In this document: piece after piece, positions 41,221 through 52,630 of the stretch | Position numbering within the stretch: the first letter of the stretch is position 1 | Layout: the number at the start of each line of letters is the position of its first letter | Origin: Pegoplata infirma | Taxonomy: Eukaryota; Arthropoda; Insecta; Diptera; Anthomyiidae | Assembly (NCBI GenBank): GCA_963921195.1 | Contig: OY992540.1 | Location: forward strand, 194,898,692 to 194,962,691 | DNA: 64,000 bases | Reading direction: 5' to 3' | Notes under the pieces: model-generated | The model's input: the letters and a program-made list of their open reading frames with translations, nothing else | Databases searched by the model: none | What the model was told of the DNA's origin: nothing | Position numbers and translations under genes: made by a program

Positions 41221-42600
41221 GTTAACATTTTAAATGATCTTTGAATTACATCTTAAATTTTTGTAGTGAGTTTAATGCAAATTAAAAATAATACTGTACT
41301 ATTTGTTTGGCCTCATAACCTCTTAAAGGAAGGAAGTTATTACTACAGGATTACAAAAAAACTTCATTATAAGTAATATGATTTAAATCTTAAAAAATGA
41401 ACATTTCCTAAAAAGTGACCATTTCTAATAGACAATAACATTTATAACAAAAAAAATAAAAATTTGGCATGCGAACAATAAATGATTTTGTATGCAAAAT
41501 ACCACTTGCTGTTAAGTATGTTCATTTTCTTTGCAATACAAAAAAACATAAAGGAACTACTTCCGAAAAACAAGATAAAACAAAGGATTCATTCATAAAG
41601 ATTTTTTAGAAATATGTAAATTACATTTTCTAACAAAAAATTAAAAAGAAAAAAAAACTTATTTCCTTCGGAAGTACTATTAACCAAAATATTAAGAAGA
41701 GAAAAAAGTGGTCTTTACAAGGATTAAACTAAAACAATGGCTAAGTAAATGAAAAAGTTGAAAAGGATTTTTAAGGAAATACTTAACAACGAAAAAAGAA
41801 TAGAAATATTTCTTTCTTAACAACTTCATATACTTGTAGACCAATGAAGAAACAGTAACAAAAATCCTTTTGCTAATTGTTATCCTATCGTTATCCTATA
41901 TATTGTATTTTTTTCATCTTCAAAAACTAAATACTTTTTTTTTTTTTGATGTGTTGTCCTTTTTTAAATCTGGTTTTGGATGCTGTAATTAAGAATCAAA
42001 AAATATCAAGTACTAAGTAAAATTAGATTTTTTGTTTAAATGAATGGAAACACCGGATATTTAAACCAATTTATTGTACCACAAAGATTGTTCAAGGTAG
42101 ATTGTTTCTATTACAAATAATATTTGCAAACAAATGCAAGGTTTTTTTGGATAAAAAAATACTAAGATTGTTCAATTAGTGCGGTTTTATTTGACAATAT
42201 TATAATTAGGGTCATTTGAACAGAGAAAACATACGGCATTTATGGAAAATAAAAAGTTTTGCCAGACAAAAAAAAGAGCAAAAATGATTTCAATCTTATT
42301 TATTTTCAGTCAATGTTGCAAATTTCTTTTTGTTAAGACTATTCTAATATCACCAAGGTTGGATAAGCATCGGCATTGAAAAACAATACTGGTATCGACA
42401 TTGAAGTTGTCCCTTTTTTTCTATTATTAGGAGAAATAATTGTAATGTAGTGTTATACATATGTAATTCTCATTGAGTCAAGAAAACTGTACATATATAA
42501 TGTCAAGGTTTGGTCACAGAAAAGGCAGCCAGTTTCGATGTTGATGTCATAGCTGCATTTCGGCCTAAAAACCAAAGTGTAGCTCCAGAATCCTACTGAA
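41221..42600. other. AT-rich DNA without a supported gene
   Basis: A-rich stretches; no terminal repeats, no conserved protein text. Short motifs such as 'ttccttcggaagtac' at 41665 pair with 'actacttccgaaaaac' at 41550 and hint at a small inverted pair, but nothing firm. Confidence 0.35.
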
Positions 42601-42610
42601 TTTCAGTTCA

Positions 42611-42891
42611 ATAGGGTGAAGCAATTTTTTTTTTTTTTTTTTGAATTTCGAAAACGTCGGGATCGGGAAAGTTACTTTTTACTAACACACAAAAATATTG
42701 GATCTGTAGGACAAAGTTCAAAAAAAATTTTTCACTTTGTTCGGAACTATTCGATTTTCAAGATAAAAAAGGAAGCCAACGTCATTGTCATATAGGTCCA
42801 ATATTTTTGTGTGTTAATATCGGCCCTAAAAGGCAAATTTCCCGACACCGACGTTTTCGAAATTAGAAAAAAAAAATTTGCTCCACCCGTA
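42611..42891. repeat. Nested inverted-repeat hairpin of ~280 bp
   Basis: Outer arms: GGGTGAAGCAATTTTT…GAATTTCGAAAACGTCGG (42613-42663) against the complement of 'cgacgttttcgaaatta…aaatttgctccaccc' (42850-42889). Inner arms: TAACACACAAAAATATTGGA (42682-42701) against 'tccaatatttttgtgtgtta' (42798-42817), an exact match. Presumably a MITE; the target duplication is not clear. Confidence 0.75.
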
Positions 42892-43064
42892 TGTACAAGT
42901 AGTTAGAATAGTTTTGCTGTAGTTAGTCTTATATTCAGTGGCGGGTACAGCTTTTGAGTTTTTACTTTTTTACATTGAATGAAAAAAAAATCTTCAAAAA
43001 CCAGCAAAAACAGGGATCCTTTTTTTCAAAAAAAAAAAGTAATGGAAAAGCTGATTTTTCAATA

Positions 43065-43598
43065 AAAACAAGTAAGAAAGTTATAGTCGGTCAAGACCGT
43101 CCATATGATACCCTACACCAGTGTTTTCCGGAAAATGGGTCCTAAGTCCAAACATGGACTGATTGTGCCTATCGTTTGTTAGATCTTTATTTAGTGGAGA
43201 AAACGCACACAGATCAAATTTTAGTGGAATTGGCTTATTTTTTTGCCAATAGACCGATTTGATTAGGTATTTGATATAAAAGTTTATTACCTGTTAAATT
43301 TTAAAACAATATCTATTATAATAGATCGATTTTTTTCAATAGGCTTCGTCCTTGGGCCAAACGAAGCTTAAGTTTCAAATTTCAAGTAAATTGATTGAAA
43401 ATGGCGACCGGTATCGTGCTTAAACCTATAGATGGACAGATGGACGGACGGACGGACGGACATCGCTAAATCGAGTCAAAAAGTAATTCAGAGTCGATCG
43501 GTATACTTGAAGGTAGGTCTAGGAACAATAATTCGGGTAGTTACAAACATCAGCACAAACTCATTATACCCCGTACCATAGAGTGGTGTAGGGTATAA
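43065..43598 (+). mobile_element. GTCY-A element, forward, internally deleted
   Basis: It starts AAACAAGTAAGAAAGTTATA then 'gtcggtcaagaccgtccatatgataccctacacc', with (GACG)n at about 43440-43460, 'catcgctaaatcgagtc' and an end at 'accatagagtggtgtagggtataaaa'. It lacks about 250 bp found in the copy at 9297-10078. Confidence 0.8.
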
Positions 43599-43734
43599 AA
43601 ATCAGAGCCCTCCTTAAAAGGAGGTTTGTTTTGCATGATCATATTTATGTTAAGATAAGTTTTTTTTTTAATTTGTTTAAAAAAAAAATTATATTTTCTA
43701 TGTAGACCAAAGTCTCAGTTTCTAACACATTTGC

Positions 43735-44447
43735 CATATGAAAAAGTATTAATCTGAGAATTTTTTAATAGAAGAAATTCTTCCTACATAGAAATTATGA
43801 GATTCCAAACCATTTTTCGTAATGAAATGCTTTTTCTATTGAAAAAATATCTCACAATCTGAGACTTTTTCTTAACGAAAAATGAGACTTTTAGAAAAAT
43901 GTTCGGATTCTAAGAACTTTTTTTCTACAGAAAAAGTCTCAGATTCTTAAACCTTTTACTATAGGCATTTTTGGAATATTTTTCCTTTAAAAAAGGTCTC
44001 GGATTCTTAGATTTGTTTCGTATAGAAAAACTTTTAGATTCTGAGAACTTTTTTTAAAAGAAAAAGTCTCAGACTCTGAGGTTTTTTCCTATAGAAAAAG
44101 TCTTTCCAATAGAAAGTCTCAGATTCTAAGACTTTTTCCTATAAAAAAAAGTCTGAAATTCAGAGGATCTGAACCTTTTTCTTATAGAAAATGTTTCAGA
44201 TATTTAGGCCTTTTTCCTATCGAAAAAGTCTTAGACTCTGCGACCTCTTCAGATTTTGGGACATTTTTCCTACTGAAAAAGTTTCAGATTCTGTGACATT
44301 TTTCCTATAGAAAAGGTATCAGATTCTGAGATATTTTTTCTATAGAAAAAGTCTCAGATTCTGAGACATTTTTCCTATAGAAAAAGTTTAAAATTCTGAG
44401 ACATTTTTCCTATAAAAAAATTCACAGATTCTGCAACATTGTTCCTA
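43735..44447. repeat. Diverged array of 35-bp dyad repeats
   Basis: About 18-20 units of the form TCTGAGACATTTTTCCTATA then 'gaaaaagtctcagat'. This is the same two-dyad design as the array at 56700-57890, but with CCTATAG in place of CATATAG and more substitutions. It is interrupted at 44448 by a MITE and at 44796 by a TIR element, and resumes at 45313. Confidence 0.8.
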
Positions 44448-44780
44448 CACTCAAAATAATAACTCTGTTAAATACTCTGTAAAATGACTGTAATCTCAAT
44501 TCAACAGATATTTGACAGAGTATTTTTAATAACCAAAAAAGTTTTATAATAAAACTTACTTTTTTGGTTATTAAAAATACAGATTATTTCGCTTAAATCT
44601 GTATTTTATCCGAAAACTCTGTTAATTATCTGTAAAATTAAGATTACAAAAATAAAAAAATAACAGATGAAACTTTGTTTTTTTGTCACAACAAAATACA
44701 AAGTTTTTTCTTGAAATCTGTATTTTGACAGAAATCTCTTTCATTTTGCAGAGTATTTTACAGAGTTATTATTTTGAGTG
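44448..44780. mobile_element. 333-bp MITE with CACTCAAAATAATAACTCTG ends
   Basis: Left end CACTCAAAATAATAACTCTG, exactly mirrored by the right end; homology continues to 'taaatactctg(t)' for about 32 bp. TA flanks (44446-44447 and 44781-44782). A second inner inverted pair (AAAAGTTTTATAATAAAACTTACTTTT) forms the middle. Non-coding, Tc1/mariner-like by its flanks. Confidence 0.92.
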
Positions 44781-44795
44781 TAGAAAAAAGTCTCA

Positions 44796-45309
44796 CATGG
44801 GAAGTCTCCCTGGTGTCACCCTCCGATCTTCATGAAATTTGGGTATGTTGTTAAAAACGAAAATTAATTCGACACGTATTTTTTTTAGCGGCCCAAACCC
44901 ATTTTTAGGGGGGTCGATTGTATGGGAGTAAATTGACTTTTTTTAGTTTTTTACGATTTACGCCTATTTAAACAAAATTGTTATAGGCATGTGTAGTATC
45001 AGATTAAAGGTATTAAAAATACCTATCTCGTGGTGCTAACAACGGGCCAAAGAAGTTAATATTTTTCGACACGTAGATAGGTTTTCCAAAGACCTTTCAT
45101 TTGGTATGTAACATGACTAGGTTTCTTTGCATAATATAGGAGATAAACGAAAAAAACTGAAAAATGGCCTTGTCTTTCGCCCTCCTTTTTACCCCCTAAA
45201 TATGAATTTGGGCCGATAAAAAAAATACATATCCCTTTATTTTTTCTGCTCTACAAAATAAAACCAATTCCATAAAAATCCGCGGGTGACACAAGGGAGA
45301 CTTCCCTTG
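44796..45309. mobile_element. 514-bp TIR element related to 12378-13739
   Basis: Ends CATGGGAAGTCTCCCTGGTG and, on the complement of the right, CAAGGGAAGTCTCCCTTGTG, then TCACCC. It is flanked by TCA (44793-44795 and 45310-45312); the match can be extended to AGTCTCA, but the surrounding 35-bp repeats also contain that word, so duplication length is ambiguous. The interior is shared with the 1362-bp element ('tgctaacaacgggcc', 'cctttcatttggtatgtaacatgactagg'). Confidence 0.85.
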
Positions 45310-45312
45310 TCA

Positions 45313-45600
45313 GTCTCATTTCATTTTTCTTAGAAAAAGTTTCTGATTCTGATGATTTTTTTCTATAGAAAGACTCAGAACCTGATACATTTTTCCTATA
45401 GGAAAAGTCTAATTTTTCCCAAAGAAAATTTCTCTTCATAATAAGAACTTCTAGATTGACAGATATTTTTCATAAACAATTTTCAGATTTAGTCACATTT
45501 TTCCTTTAAAAATTTTCAGAAATTTTTAGATTTTTTCCTTTAAAAATGTTCAATTTTTTTTTCTATGAACGATTTTAGGATTTAAAATTTTTTTTCCTTT
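45313..45600. repeat. 35-bp-type repeats, continuation
   Basis: GTCTCATTTCATTTTTCTTA then 'gaaaaagtttctgattctgatgatttttttctatag' and further units, increasingly diverged toward TTTCAGA…CCTTTAAAAA. This is the other half of the array that begins at 43735. Confidence 0.65.
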
Positions 45601-45623
45601 GGACAATTTTTTAGAAAGTTTTA

Positions 45624-45700
45624 ATCTTTCTTCTTTTTCTTTCCTTTTCCTTTTTCTTTATTTTTCTTTTCTTTCCTTTTTCTTTCTTTTTTCTTTTTAG
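45624..45700 (+). other. Polypyrimidine tract ending TTTTTAG
   Basis: About 75 bp of nearly pure C/T on this strand, ending CTTTTTAG at the point where LINE-A sequence begins. It resembles a 3' splice acceptor, but no exon evidence exists. A similar C/T-rich tract follows 35-bp-type repeats at 63690-63830. Confidence 0.6.
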
Positions 45701-45702
45701 AA

Positions 45703-46884
45703 TTTGGAAAACGATGGGGTTTTAGCCCTCAAGTCGTTCATTGGATCTATACAGCAGTGGTGCGTCCAATTTTGCTGTATGGAATCATTGTCTAGTGGCC
45801 TGCTTTAGAAAAAAAAGCGAACTGTGTGTTTATCACGAAGGTACAGAGAATGGCGTCGATGTGCATCACTGGTGCTCTTCGTACTACACCTACGGCTGCA
45901 TTAGAAATCCTCCTTCACCTGATACCATTGGACATATTGGGTAGGCAGTATGCGGCTGCGTCGGCAATTCGACTTAATAGCACGCTGCAATGGAGGAGCA
46001 GCGATTGTGGTTATAGCGCGATCTTGAAGAAGATAACAATACCACAAAATGTGGACTGTGCTCCCTCTGTGAGCCCCTTTGAGCGCCACTTTACCACTAT
46101 GATACCATCCAGGGAGTCTTGGATGGGGGATAGTGGAGCTACCATAAATTTTTACACAGATGGATCGAGGCTGCACGAACAAGTGGTCTTTGGAGTCTAT
46201 TCGGAGGAGCTTGGGTTGAGCCTGGCTCGTAGATTGCCAGATCATTGCAGTGTTTACCAGGCAGAGATGCTGACAATAAAGGAAGTGGCTGACTGGTTGA
46301 GCTGCAATGTCTTGTCTACAACCGCAGTCAACATCTATACTGACAGTCAAGCCGCGGTAAAGTCCCTGGATTCAATGTTTCTGAAAACAAGATCTGCCCT
46401 TAACTACCGCACGTCTTTAAATGAGATGGCCAAGCAGTTTAACATACGACTCATATGGGTCCCAGGGCACAGAGACATTCCAGGGAATTGCAAAGCCGAT
46501 GAGCTTGCAAGACTAGGAACTACCTTACAGGTTTCAACAGAATTGGAATGTGTTGGTATGCCTCTAGAAACTTGCAAGCAAAACCTACGGCTTTGTTCTG
46601 CGACGGAGACCAATCAAAGATGGGCAAATGGATGGACGTGTGAGACAACACGACTGATTTGGCCTTCTCTTAATCGGGGGCGCACAAGTGAGCTGATATC
46701 GCTTCCAAGAGGAGAGATTTCGACGGTGGTTTCTATAATTACCGGACACTGTCTTATAGGGAAGCACGCAGAGCGGTTAAATGTGCCGTCGAATGACTTC
46801 TGCCGAAGTTGCATGGATGAAGAGGAGTTGGAAACTATTGAACACTTTATTTGCCATTGCCCGGCACTTTCTGGTCAGAGACTT
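45703..46884 (+). mobile_element. LINE-A 3' fragment, second plus-strand copy
   Basis: Homologous to 34215-35400 at high identity. The 5' truncation falls just before VRPILLYG; the 3' end is cut at 'ggtcagagactt' by a MITE, so the 3' UTR is absent. A 12-bp in-frame deletion relative to the longer copy removes IPGS near 46132. Confidence 0.88.
45826..46884 (+). pseudogene. LINE-A RT C-terminus, RNase H and knuckle (359 codons open)
   Basis: The longest open frame of the window. Order: ITKVQRMASMCITGALRTTP, LLHLIPLDILGRQYAAASAI, RNase H motifs FYTDGSRLHE, QAEMLTIKEV, YTDSQAAVKSLDS and WVPGHRDIPGNCKADELARL with all catalytic residues, then ITGHCLIGKHAERLN and CRSCMDEEELETIEHFICHC. It preserves the two bases lost near 35202 in the other copy. 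A TAG at about 45793 breaks the upstream VRP..LYG stretch. The last few residues (HSKKKL) are read from the MITE. A truncated fragment, not an independent gene. Confidence 0.88.
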
Positions 46885-47489
46885 CACTCAAAAAAAAAAC
46901 TGTAGAGTTAGCAAAAAATTTTGTTAAATTTAACTAAAAAAAACACCTGATTTTGAACCTACTAAATTTCTAGTTAATTTAACAAAAAATATTTAGTTAA
47001 CTTTTCGTAGAATGAATGTAGCAAAAAAACCGTAATTTTAACTAAAAATTCAGCTGAAAATTTCGTAACATTTTTTATTAGTTGAATTCAGCTAAACTTT
47101 TTGTAAAAAATTTTAAGTTTGTTAAATATTGGTTTTAAACACTAACACTTCACTTATTTCCTCTTATTTTTTTCACAGCATTAAGTTCAGCTTAAGTAGG
47201 ACTTATGAGATTTGCATAGGAGGCTACACAAGAAATGTTTAAAATTTTTCACCTGACAAAAATTTTACAAAAAATCAGCAAATTAATTAGTAAAAATTCG
47301 TAAACTCAGTTTTAAAGTCAACTAAAAAAATTAATTCAAAATTTGTACAAAACTAGTATTTTCGTATATTGAACTTAACTAAAAAAAGTAGTTAAAACGC
47401 TGATTTTAACTAAAAATTTGCTAAAAAGCCAGTAAACTCGAGTTAACAAAAAAAAATTTGTTAACTTTACAGTTTTATTTTTTTGAGTG
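46885..47489. mobile_element. 605-bp MITE with CACTCAAAAAAAAAACTGTA ends
   Basis: The left end CACTCAAAAAAAAAACTGTA, then GAGTTAGCAAAAAATTTTG, is mirrored by 'caaaaaaaaatttgttaactttacagttttatttttttgagtg'. Internal words 'tttaactaaaaa' and 'tttttagttaa' alternate. TA does not flank it (TT and CA), and LINE-A does not resume on the right, so one flank has been lost by deletion. Confidence 0.8.
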
Positions 47490-47494
47490 CATAT

Positions 47495-47875
47495 TTAAAA
47501 GAATTTGGGCGAGTTTTACTTGTAGTACCCATACAAACCACCCTTCCGATTTTTACAAAAATCTCTCAAATTTCATAAAAATGTTTAATGTTTTTTTAAT
47601 ATTATGTTCGTGGGTGTTTAACGTGTACTTTAATGACCTATTGAAATCTAATTATAAATGGACCATTTCTGGACTTAGTCCCATGTAAAAATTTTGACCG
47701 ATATTCTGTTAAATCGGTTTATTGGCCTATTTTACTCAAATTTCGTTTTGTGTGTGTTTTTACACTAATTAAAAATATAACAAGAGGTAGGTCCATTTTG
47801 GAGGACCTATTTTCAGAAAACAATGGTGTAGGGTATTATATGGTCGGTCTTGATCATATAATACGTTAGAGATGA
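47495..47875 (-). mobile_element. GTCY-A fragment, reverse
   Basis: 'tgtagtacccatacaaaccaccc', 'atctctcaaatttcataaaaatg', 'aatctaattataaatggaccatttctggactt' and 'ggtgtagggtattatatggtcggtcttg' match the part of 51147-52241 beyond the microsatellite. The GTCY tract half is missing. Confidence 0.75.
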
Positions 47876-47913
47876 TTTAAACCAAATCACTTAACAATTC
47901 TCAAGTTAGAGTA

Positions 47914-48389
47914 CACAAAAAAAAATTATTGGCTTAAAATTTTCAATTAAATCTATTGATCAACAAAATTTAAATGAGTCAATCAATGTTTTGATTAAAA
48001 TTTTTGTTATTTTCTTTAACTGTCGAATTACAAATTTTCAACATACCAAATTTTTTTCGCGTTAATTTATTTGAATAGAATAATTCAAAAATATATAAAA
48101 TAATCGGGTTTCACTTTTTATTGTTGGCAACATGTTGGAAAGCAAAGAAGATGAATTTTTGATAATTTTGTCATAATCTTTCAGTTCATTTGTTAAATCA
48201 TTCATTACTTTGATTGACTATAAATAAAATATTGATCAAATTTTTTATCAAAATCAAAAAAAAATTTTGATTGAAAAAATTTCCAATCAATCACCTACAA
48301 TTTGATGATTAGTATAACAATTTTTTTAATTGGAGGAATTTCAATAAAAAAAATGACTGAATTGAAATTCGTTTCAAATATTTTCTGTG
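47914..48389. mobile_element. 476-bp CACA-terminated MITE, sister of 18490-18984
   Basis: Left CACAAAAAAAAATTATTGGC; right end 'tttcaaatattttctgtg'. TA on both sides (47912-47913 and 48390-48391). Near-colinear with the insertion at 18490, including AATCTATTGATCAACAAAAT and 'acctacaatttgatgatt'. No ORF. Confidence 0.88.
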
Positions 48390-50074
48390 TAATCTACATA
48401 AATGACATATAAATATGTGCAGAAAAATTTAAAATTCATTGAGAATTATTTTTTGAAATCTACAAATTCAGAGAATATTTTGTTGTTTATTTTTGAACAT
48501 AAATATTTTTTTAAATCTTTAGATTTTTTTTCTAAATAGTTAATGACTTTTTAAAAACATAAGATTAAAAAAAAAAAAACAAATACACATTTTTAAGACA
48601 TGTATATTTAAAAATACCTATTTTGACAGGAATCAAAATTCTTCACAATAAACCTGTTAAACTTCGGAAAATTTACCATGTTTAGAGTCTAAAATAAACA
48701 ATTTGTCGTTTACTAATCTAGATTTACGCGTCAAAATGTTACTGACTGTGTTATGAAAGATTATGTAAGTGATTAACAAAAAAATGTTTGCTTTTACTGG
48801 AAATCTGTCCACGTTTGACATGGATCAAAAATTGTCTTAAGCATAGTTTAAGCTTAAAGTTACAAGTGCTAATTTGACATTTTAACGTCTTAGGCAACAG
48901 GTACATAAGTAAATTATGAAGTAATTTTTTGTAATCTTAGGTTGATTAATTTTTAATTTTAGCAAATTTTGTAATCCATTAGAAGTCGTCATATGTACCT
49001 GTTTGGGAGATTTAGAAAATCCGATTTTTACTCATTTGAGAATATTAAGTGTTTTGTGAGAATCTTTAGAAAAATAGATATATTATTAAAAATTTTTAAT
49101 TTCGAATAAATACTTTTAATTTCGAATATTGAAAGTAGTTGGGAGTTTCTTTTAGTCTCCCATTTGACCCAGAAATCTAACCTGGGGCTTTCTGTACTGA
49201 ACCGTAAGCGGAAAATGTGTTTATATTGTTAATTTATTATCAATTAAAATTTTGTTATATTAATAAATTTATTTGTATTAACATATTGTTTTGTTAAATT
49301 TAAAATTTCACCAATTTGTTTTTGCCAATTCAATTAATTTTTTATCTAATATGATAAATTGTTAATTAAGAATAATATAACAATACAAAACTGTTTCTTT
49401 TGTATACCTAAGGTAACTTAGGTATTTTTACACGCATCTTTGTAAATATGCCTTAAATATCTTCAAATCGTTTTAGACGTAATTTATGCATAACTAATTT
49501 TATTTTTGCCAGCAAATTTTTAGGTATATAAAGTACCCAGCCAGTATTTAACATGCATTTATCTAGAAAATATTACTCCTTTTTTTCAAAAATATATTGA
49601 AATATTTGTTTGAATATTTTACAGTAACGCCTAACTGATACACAATTTCATGTAAATCTTGCTACGATCCATACAAGGTCAACTATTTTTGGCAATTTCT
49701 GACATGTTTAGTAAACGCCCATACAAATATGATTTTCTACTATATTTTGCAATAATACAATGGAAGGAAAAGGCTTATTAACACTATTGTTTTCAAAAGG
49801 ATACTGCCAGACACATGTATTTTACAGGAAATAAAGAAAAAAAATGCTTGCATAAATATACTCCTTCTAATGAAATGGATTAAAAGGATATATAACAAGT
49901 TTAAAATAGATAATAATCATATGTACAGTATTTAACGGAAATATTTGAAAATAATTTTCTGTTAAGAAAATATTTGAGATTTTGAAACGATTTTCTTCAT
50001 ATAAAAACATTTATAGAATTTGATTAGACTTTTATCGGTAGTATTTGCCTAGCTATACGCATTTTCAACCCTTA
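48390..50074. other. 1.7 kb of AT-rich DNA, no gene recognised
   Basis: No supported frame, TIR pair or tandem repeat. The only GC-balanced word is 'agtctcccatttgacccagaaatctaacctggggctttctg' near 49155-49195. Confidence 0.35.
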
Positions 50075-50714
50075 CACGCAAAAAAAAAACTTTGTCAAAT
50101 TACTAGAAAAATTCTCGTAATCCTATTTTATCAATTTTCACAGTTTTCCTTAATTTTTAACCAAAAAATTTGGATCGAAATTTAATATTTTTTTTGTAAT
50201 TTTACAATTTTTTTGGTAATTTTACATTTTTTTTGGTAATTTTACAAGTGTCCAATATAATTATACAAAATTAAAAAATAATTATACAAAAAAATTTAGT
50301 AAATTCACGAGAATTCCTTGTAAGTTTTATTTTGTCAAAAAAGTTGTAATTTTACAATTTTATTAGTTAAAAGCTTGTAAAATTACAAGAAAGCTCGTAG
50401 ATTTTACTAGGAAATCTCCTGGTAAATTTTATTGCGTCAAAAAAATTGTAAATTTACAGTTTAGTGGTAAAATCCTTGTAAAATTACAAAATTTTTGGTA
50501 AAAAGTTAGTAAAATTAATAGGAATTCTCGTCAAATAGGAGGTAGCAAAAAAAGATTCAAATTTTTCTTGTAATTTTACAAAGTTTTTTTTAAGCTGGTG
50601 TCTAATTTAAAAAAAGTTGCAGGAGAATTACTATTTTCATTTTCTTAAAACCAAAAATTTTTGTAACTTGGGTTCGTAACTTGGATAATAATTTACCTCG
50701 TCGGAAATAAAACA

Positions 50715-51135
50715 AATATTCACCAGCTGGTAAATAAAAAGTAACATAATTATTTTTCAACAAAAAAAATTTTTTTTTTTCATCAAATTTTTTTTTTTCA
50801 TCATTTTTTTTCCATCAAATTTTTTTTTCATCAAATTTTTTTTATCAATTTTTTTTTAATTAATTTTTCTCATCAATTTCGCCTCGTGGTGAATAAACCC
50901 GTTTTTCACCAGCTGGTGAATAAAAAGTAACATAATTATTTTTCAACAAAAAAAAATTTTTTTTTTCATCAATTTTTTTTTTCATCAAATTTTTTTTTCA
51001 TCAAATTTTTTTTATCAATTTTTTTTTAATTAATTTTTCTCATCAATTTTTTTTTTCATCAAATTTTTTTTTTCATCATTTTTTTTTCCATAAAATTTTT
51101 TTTTTATCAATTTTTTTTCCTCAAAGTTTTTGTTC
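50715..51135. repeat. 186-bp direct duplication with CATCAAATTTTTTTT runs
   Basis: CACCAGCTGG at 50721 and CACCAGCTGGTG at 50907 mark two copies about 186 bp apart, each followed by 'aataaaaagtaacataattatttttcaac' and runs of TTTTTTTTCATCAAATTTTT. CACCAGCTGGTG is a perfect 12-bp palindrome. Confidence 0.75.
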
Positions 51136-51146
51136 ATCATTTTTTA

Positions 51147-52241
51147 TTCCCTACACCACACTGTGGTACAGGGTATAATGAGTTTGTGCTGATGTTTGTA
51201 ACTAGCCGAAATATTGGTCCTAGACCCACTTTTAAGTATACCGATCGACTTAAAATCACTTTTTGAGTCGATTTAGCGATGTCCGTCCGTCCGTCTGTCA
51301 CGATACATGTCGCAATTTTTAATTAATTGATTTGAAATTTGAAACTTAAGCCTCTTTTGGCCCAAGGACGAAGGTCCTTGCATACAAATGTCTTCTTTAG
51401 TTTTGGCTTAAATGACTCTAATAACCGCATTTTAATAGGAATCTTTTCGAAATTTGGCAGGTAATCATGTTTCGTCTACACCAATGGTTCCCAACCTTTG
51501 AATCTCGCCCCACTGGGGGCAATTTGAATGCTTAAGGGGGGCAACGAGCAAATTTTTAAGATTTTTTTGTCAAATAAACTAAAAAAATCTTATTTTAGTT
51601 AAATTATTTAGTTGATTGTTGAAAACTTTTTCTAAAAACATTGTTTAAACGATGATTTTAACAAAAAGTTTGTATAACCACAAGTAAATTTTGGAATTTT
51701 GAGACAAATTATAAAAATTTACAAATTTTTCTTGAGTGTAGGGGGGACATTGTAGTTTTTTTTACTTAAAAGTGGGGCATGGCGCAAAAAAGGTTGGGAA
51801 CCATTGGTTTAAACAAAACACCATTCCGAATTTTAAAGAAATCGGACCAGTTCTTCTTGTAGCCCCCATACAAACCACCTTCCCGATTTTCACATAAATC
51901 TCTCAAATTTCATGAAAATAGAAAATATTTAATTAAAATTTTGTTTGTGTATATTAAACGCGTACTTTAATAACCTTATCAAATCTGATTATCATCGGAC
52001 CATTTTTGGACTTTCGTCCCATGTGGAAATTTCGTCCGATATTCAGTTGAAGCGATTTATTGTCAACAAAAAGAAGCCTATTCTACTCAAATTTGATTTG
52101 TGAGTGCTTCTTATACTTATTAAAGATTTGACAAAATATAGATCTAATCTGTCCATGTTTCAACTTGGGACCTTTTCCCGGGAAACTCTGGTGTAGGGTA
52201 TTATATGGTCGGTCTTGACCGACTATAATTTTCTTACTTGT
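51147..52241 (-). mobile_element. GTCY-A element, reverse, inside the 3-kb TIR element
   Basis: Start 'tccctacaccacactgtggtacagggtataatgagtttgtgc', short GTCC tract at about 51281-51298, and 'cgatttagcgatgtccg'. It ends 'ggtcggtcttgaccgactataattttcttacttgtt', the exact reverse of the start at 43065. It is interrupted by the hAT MITE at 51482-51806. About 770 bp without it. Confidence 0.82.
51482..51806. mobile_element. hAT MITE with CAATGGTTCCCAACC ends, copy 2
   Basis: 325 bp. Ends CAATGGTTCCCAACCTTT with a one-base left extension. Flanking octamers GTCTACAC (51474-51481) and GTTTAAAC (51807-51814) match at 6 of 8. The same element as 24816-25996 without the nested GTCY-B, in reverse orientation ('ctcgccccactgggggcaatttgaatg'). 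Confidence 0.85.
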
Positions 52242-52630
52242 TTTTTTTATAATTTTTTTTATAATTTTTATAATAAAACAAGTGAGAGTGTTATATTCTT
52301 TGGTGCCGTGTCTTTTATACTCTCCAAAATGTAAAAACACTTTTTTGCACTTATTTTTGCACTCACTTACGAAATGTACAGCTCTTTTGGTTTTTTAATG
52401 GGGTCCTCGATTGATATTTCAATTCGTTTTGCATGGAATAGCAAAGTAATATAACATTATTTTTTTCTAAAAAAAACTTTACTTTGGCAAGTACACCCAA
52501 ATCTTCCGCAAAACATTATCATGATTTAATGTTATGGGCAAGAGTACAAAATTCGCAGGCATTTTTGAGTGTACAAAGTCATTTTTTCTATTTTACTGCT
52601 ATTTAACCGCTATTTTTGATGTAACTTAAA
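52242..52630. other. Interior of the 3-kb element, no gene
   Basis: Sequence between the nested GTCY-A and the right arm: 'caagtgagagtgttatattctttggtgccgtg', T-rich runs and 'gcatttttgagtgtacaaag'. No coding frame. Confidence 0.4.

Noticed and set aside
45901..46350. 149-codon minus-strand ORF
   Set aside because: Antisense shadow of the LINE-A RNase H frame; the same is true of 33436-33795 and 34425-34664.
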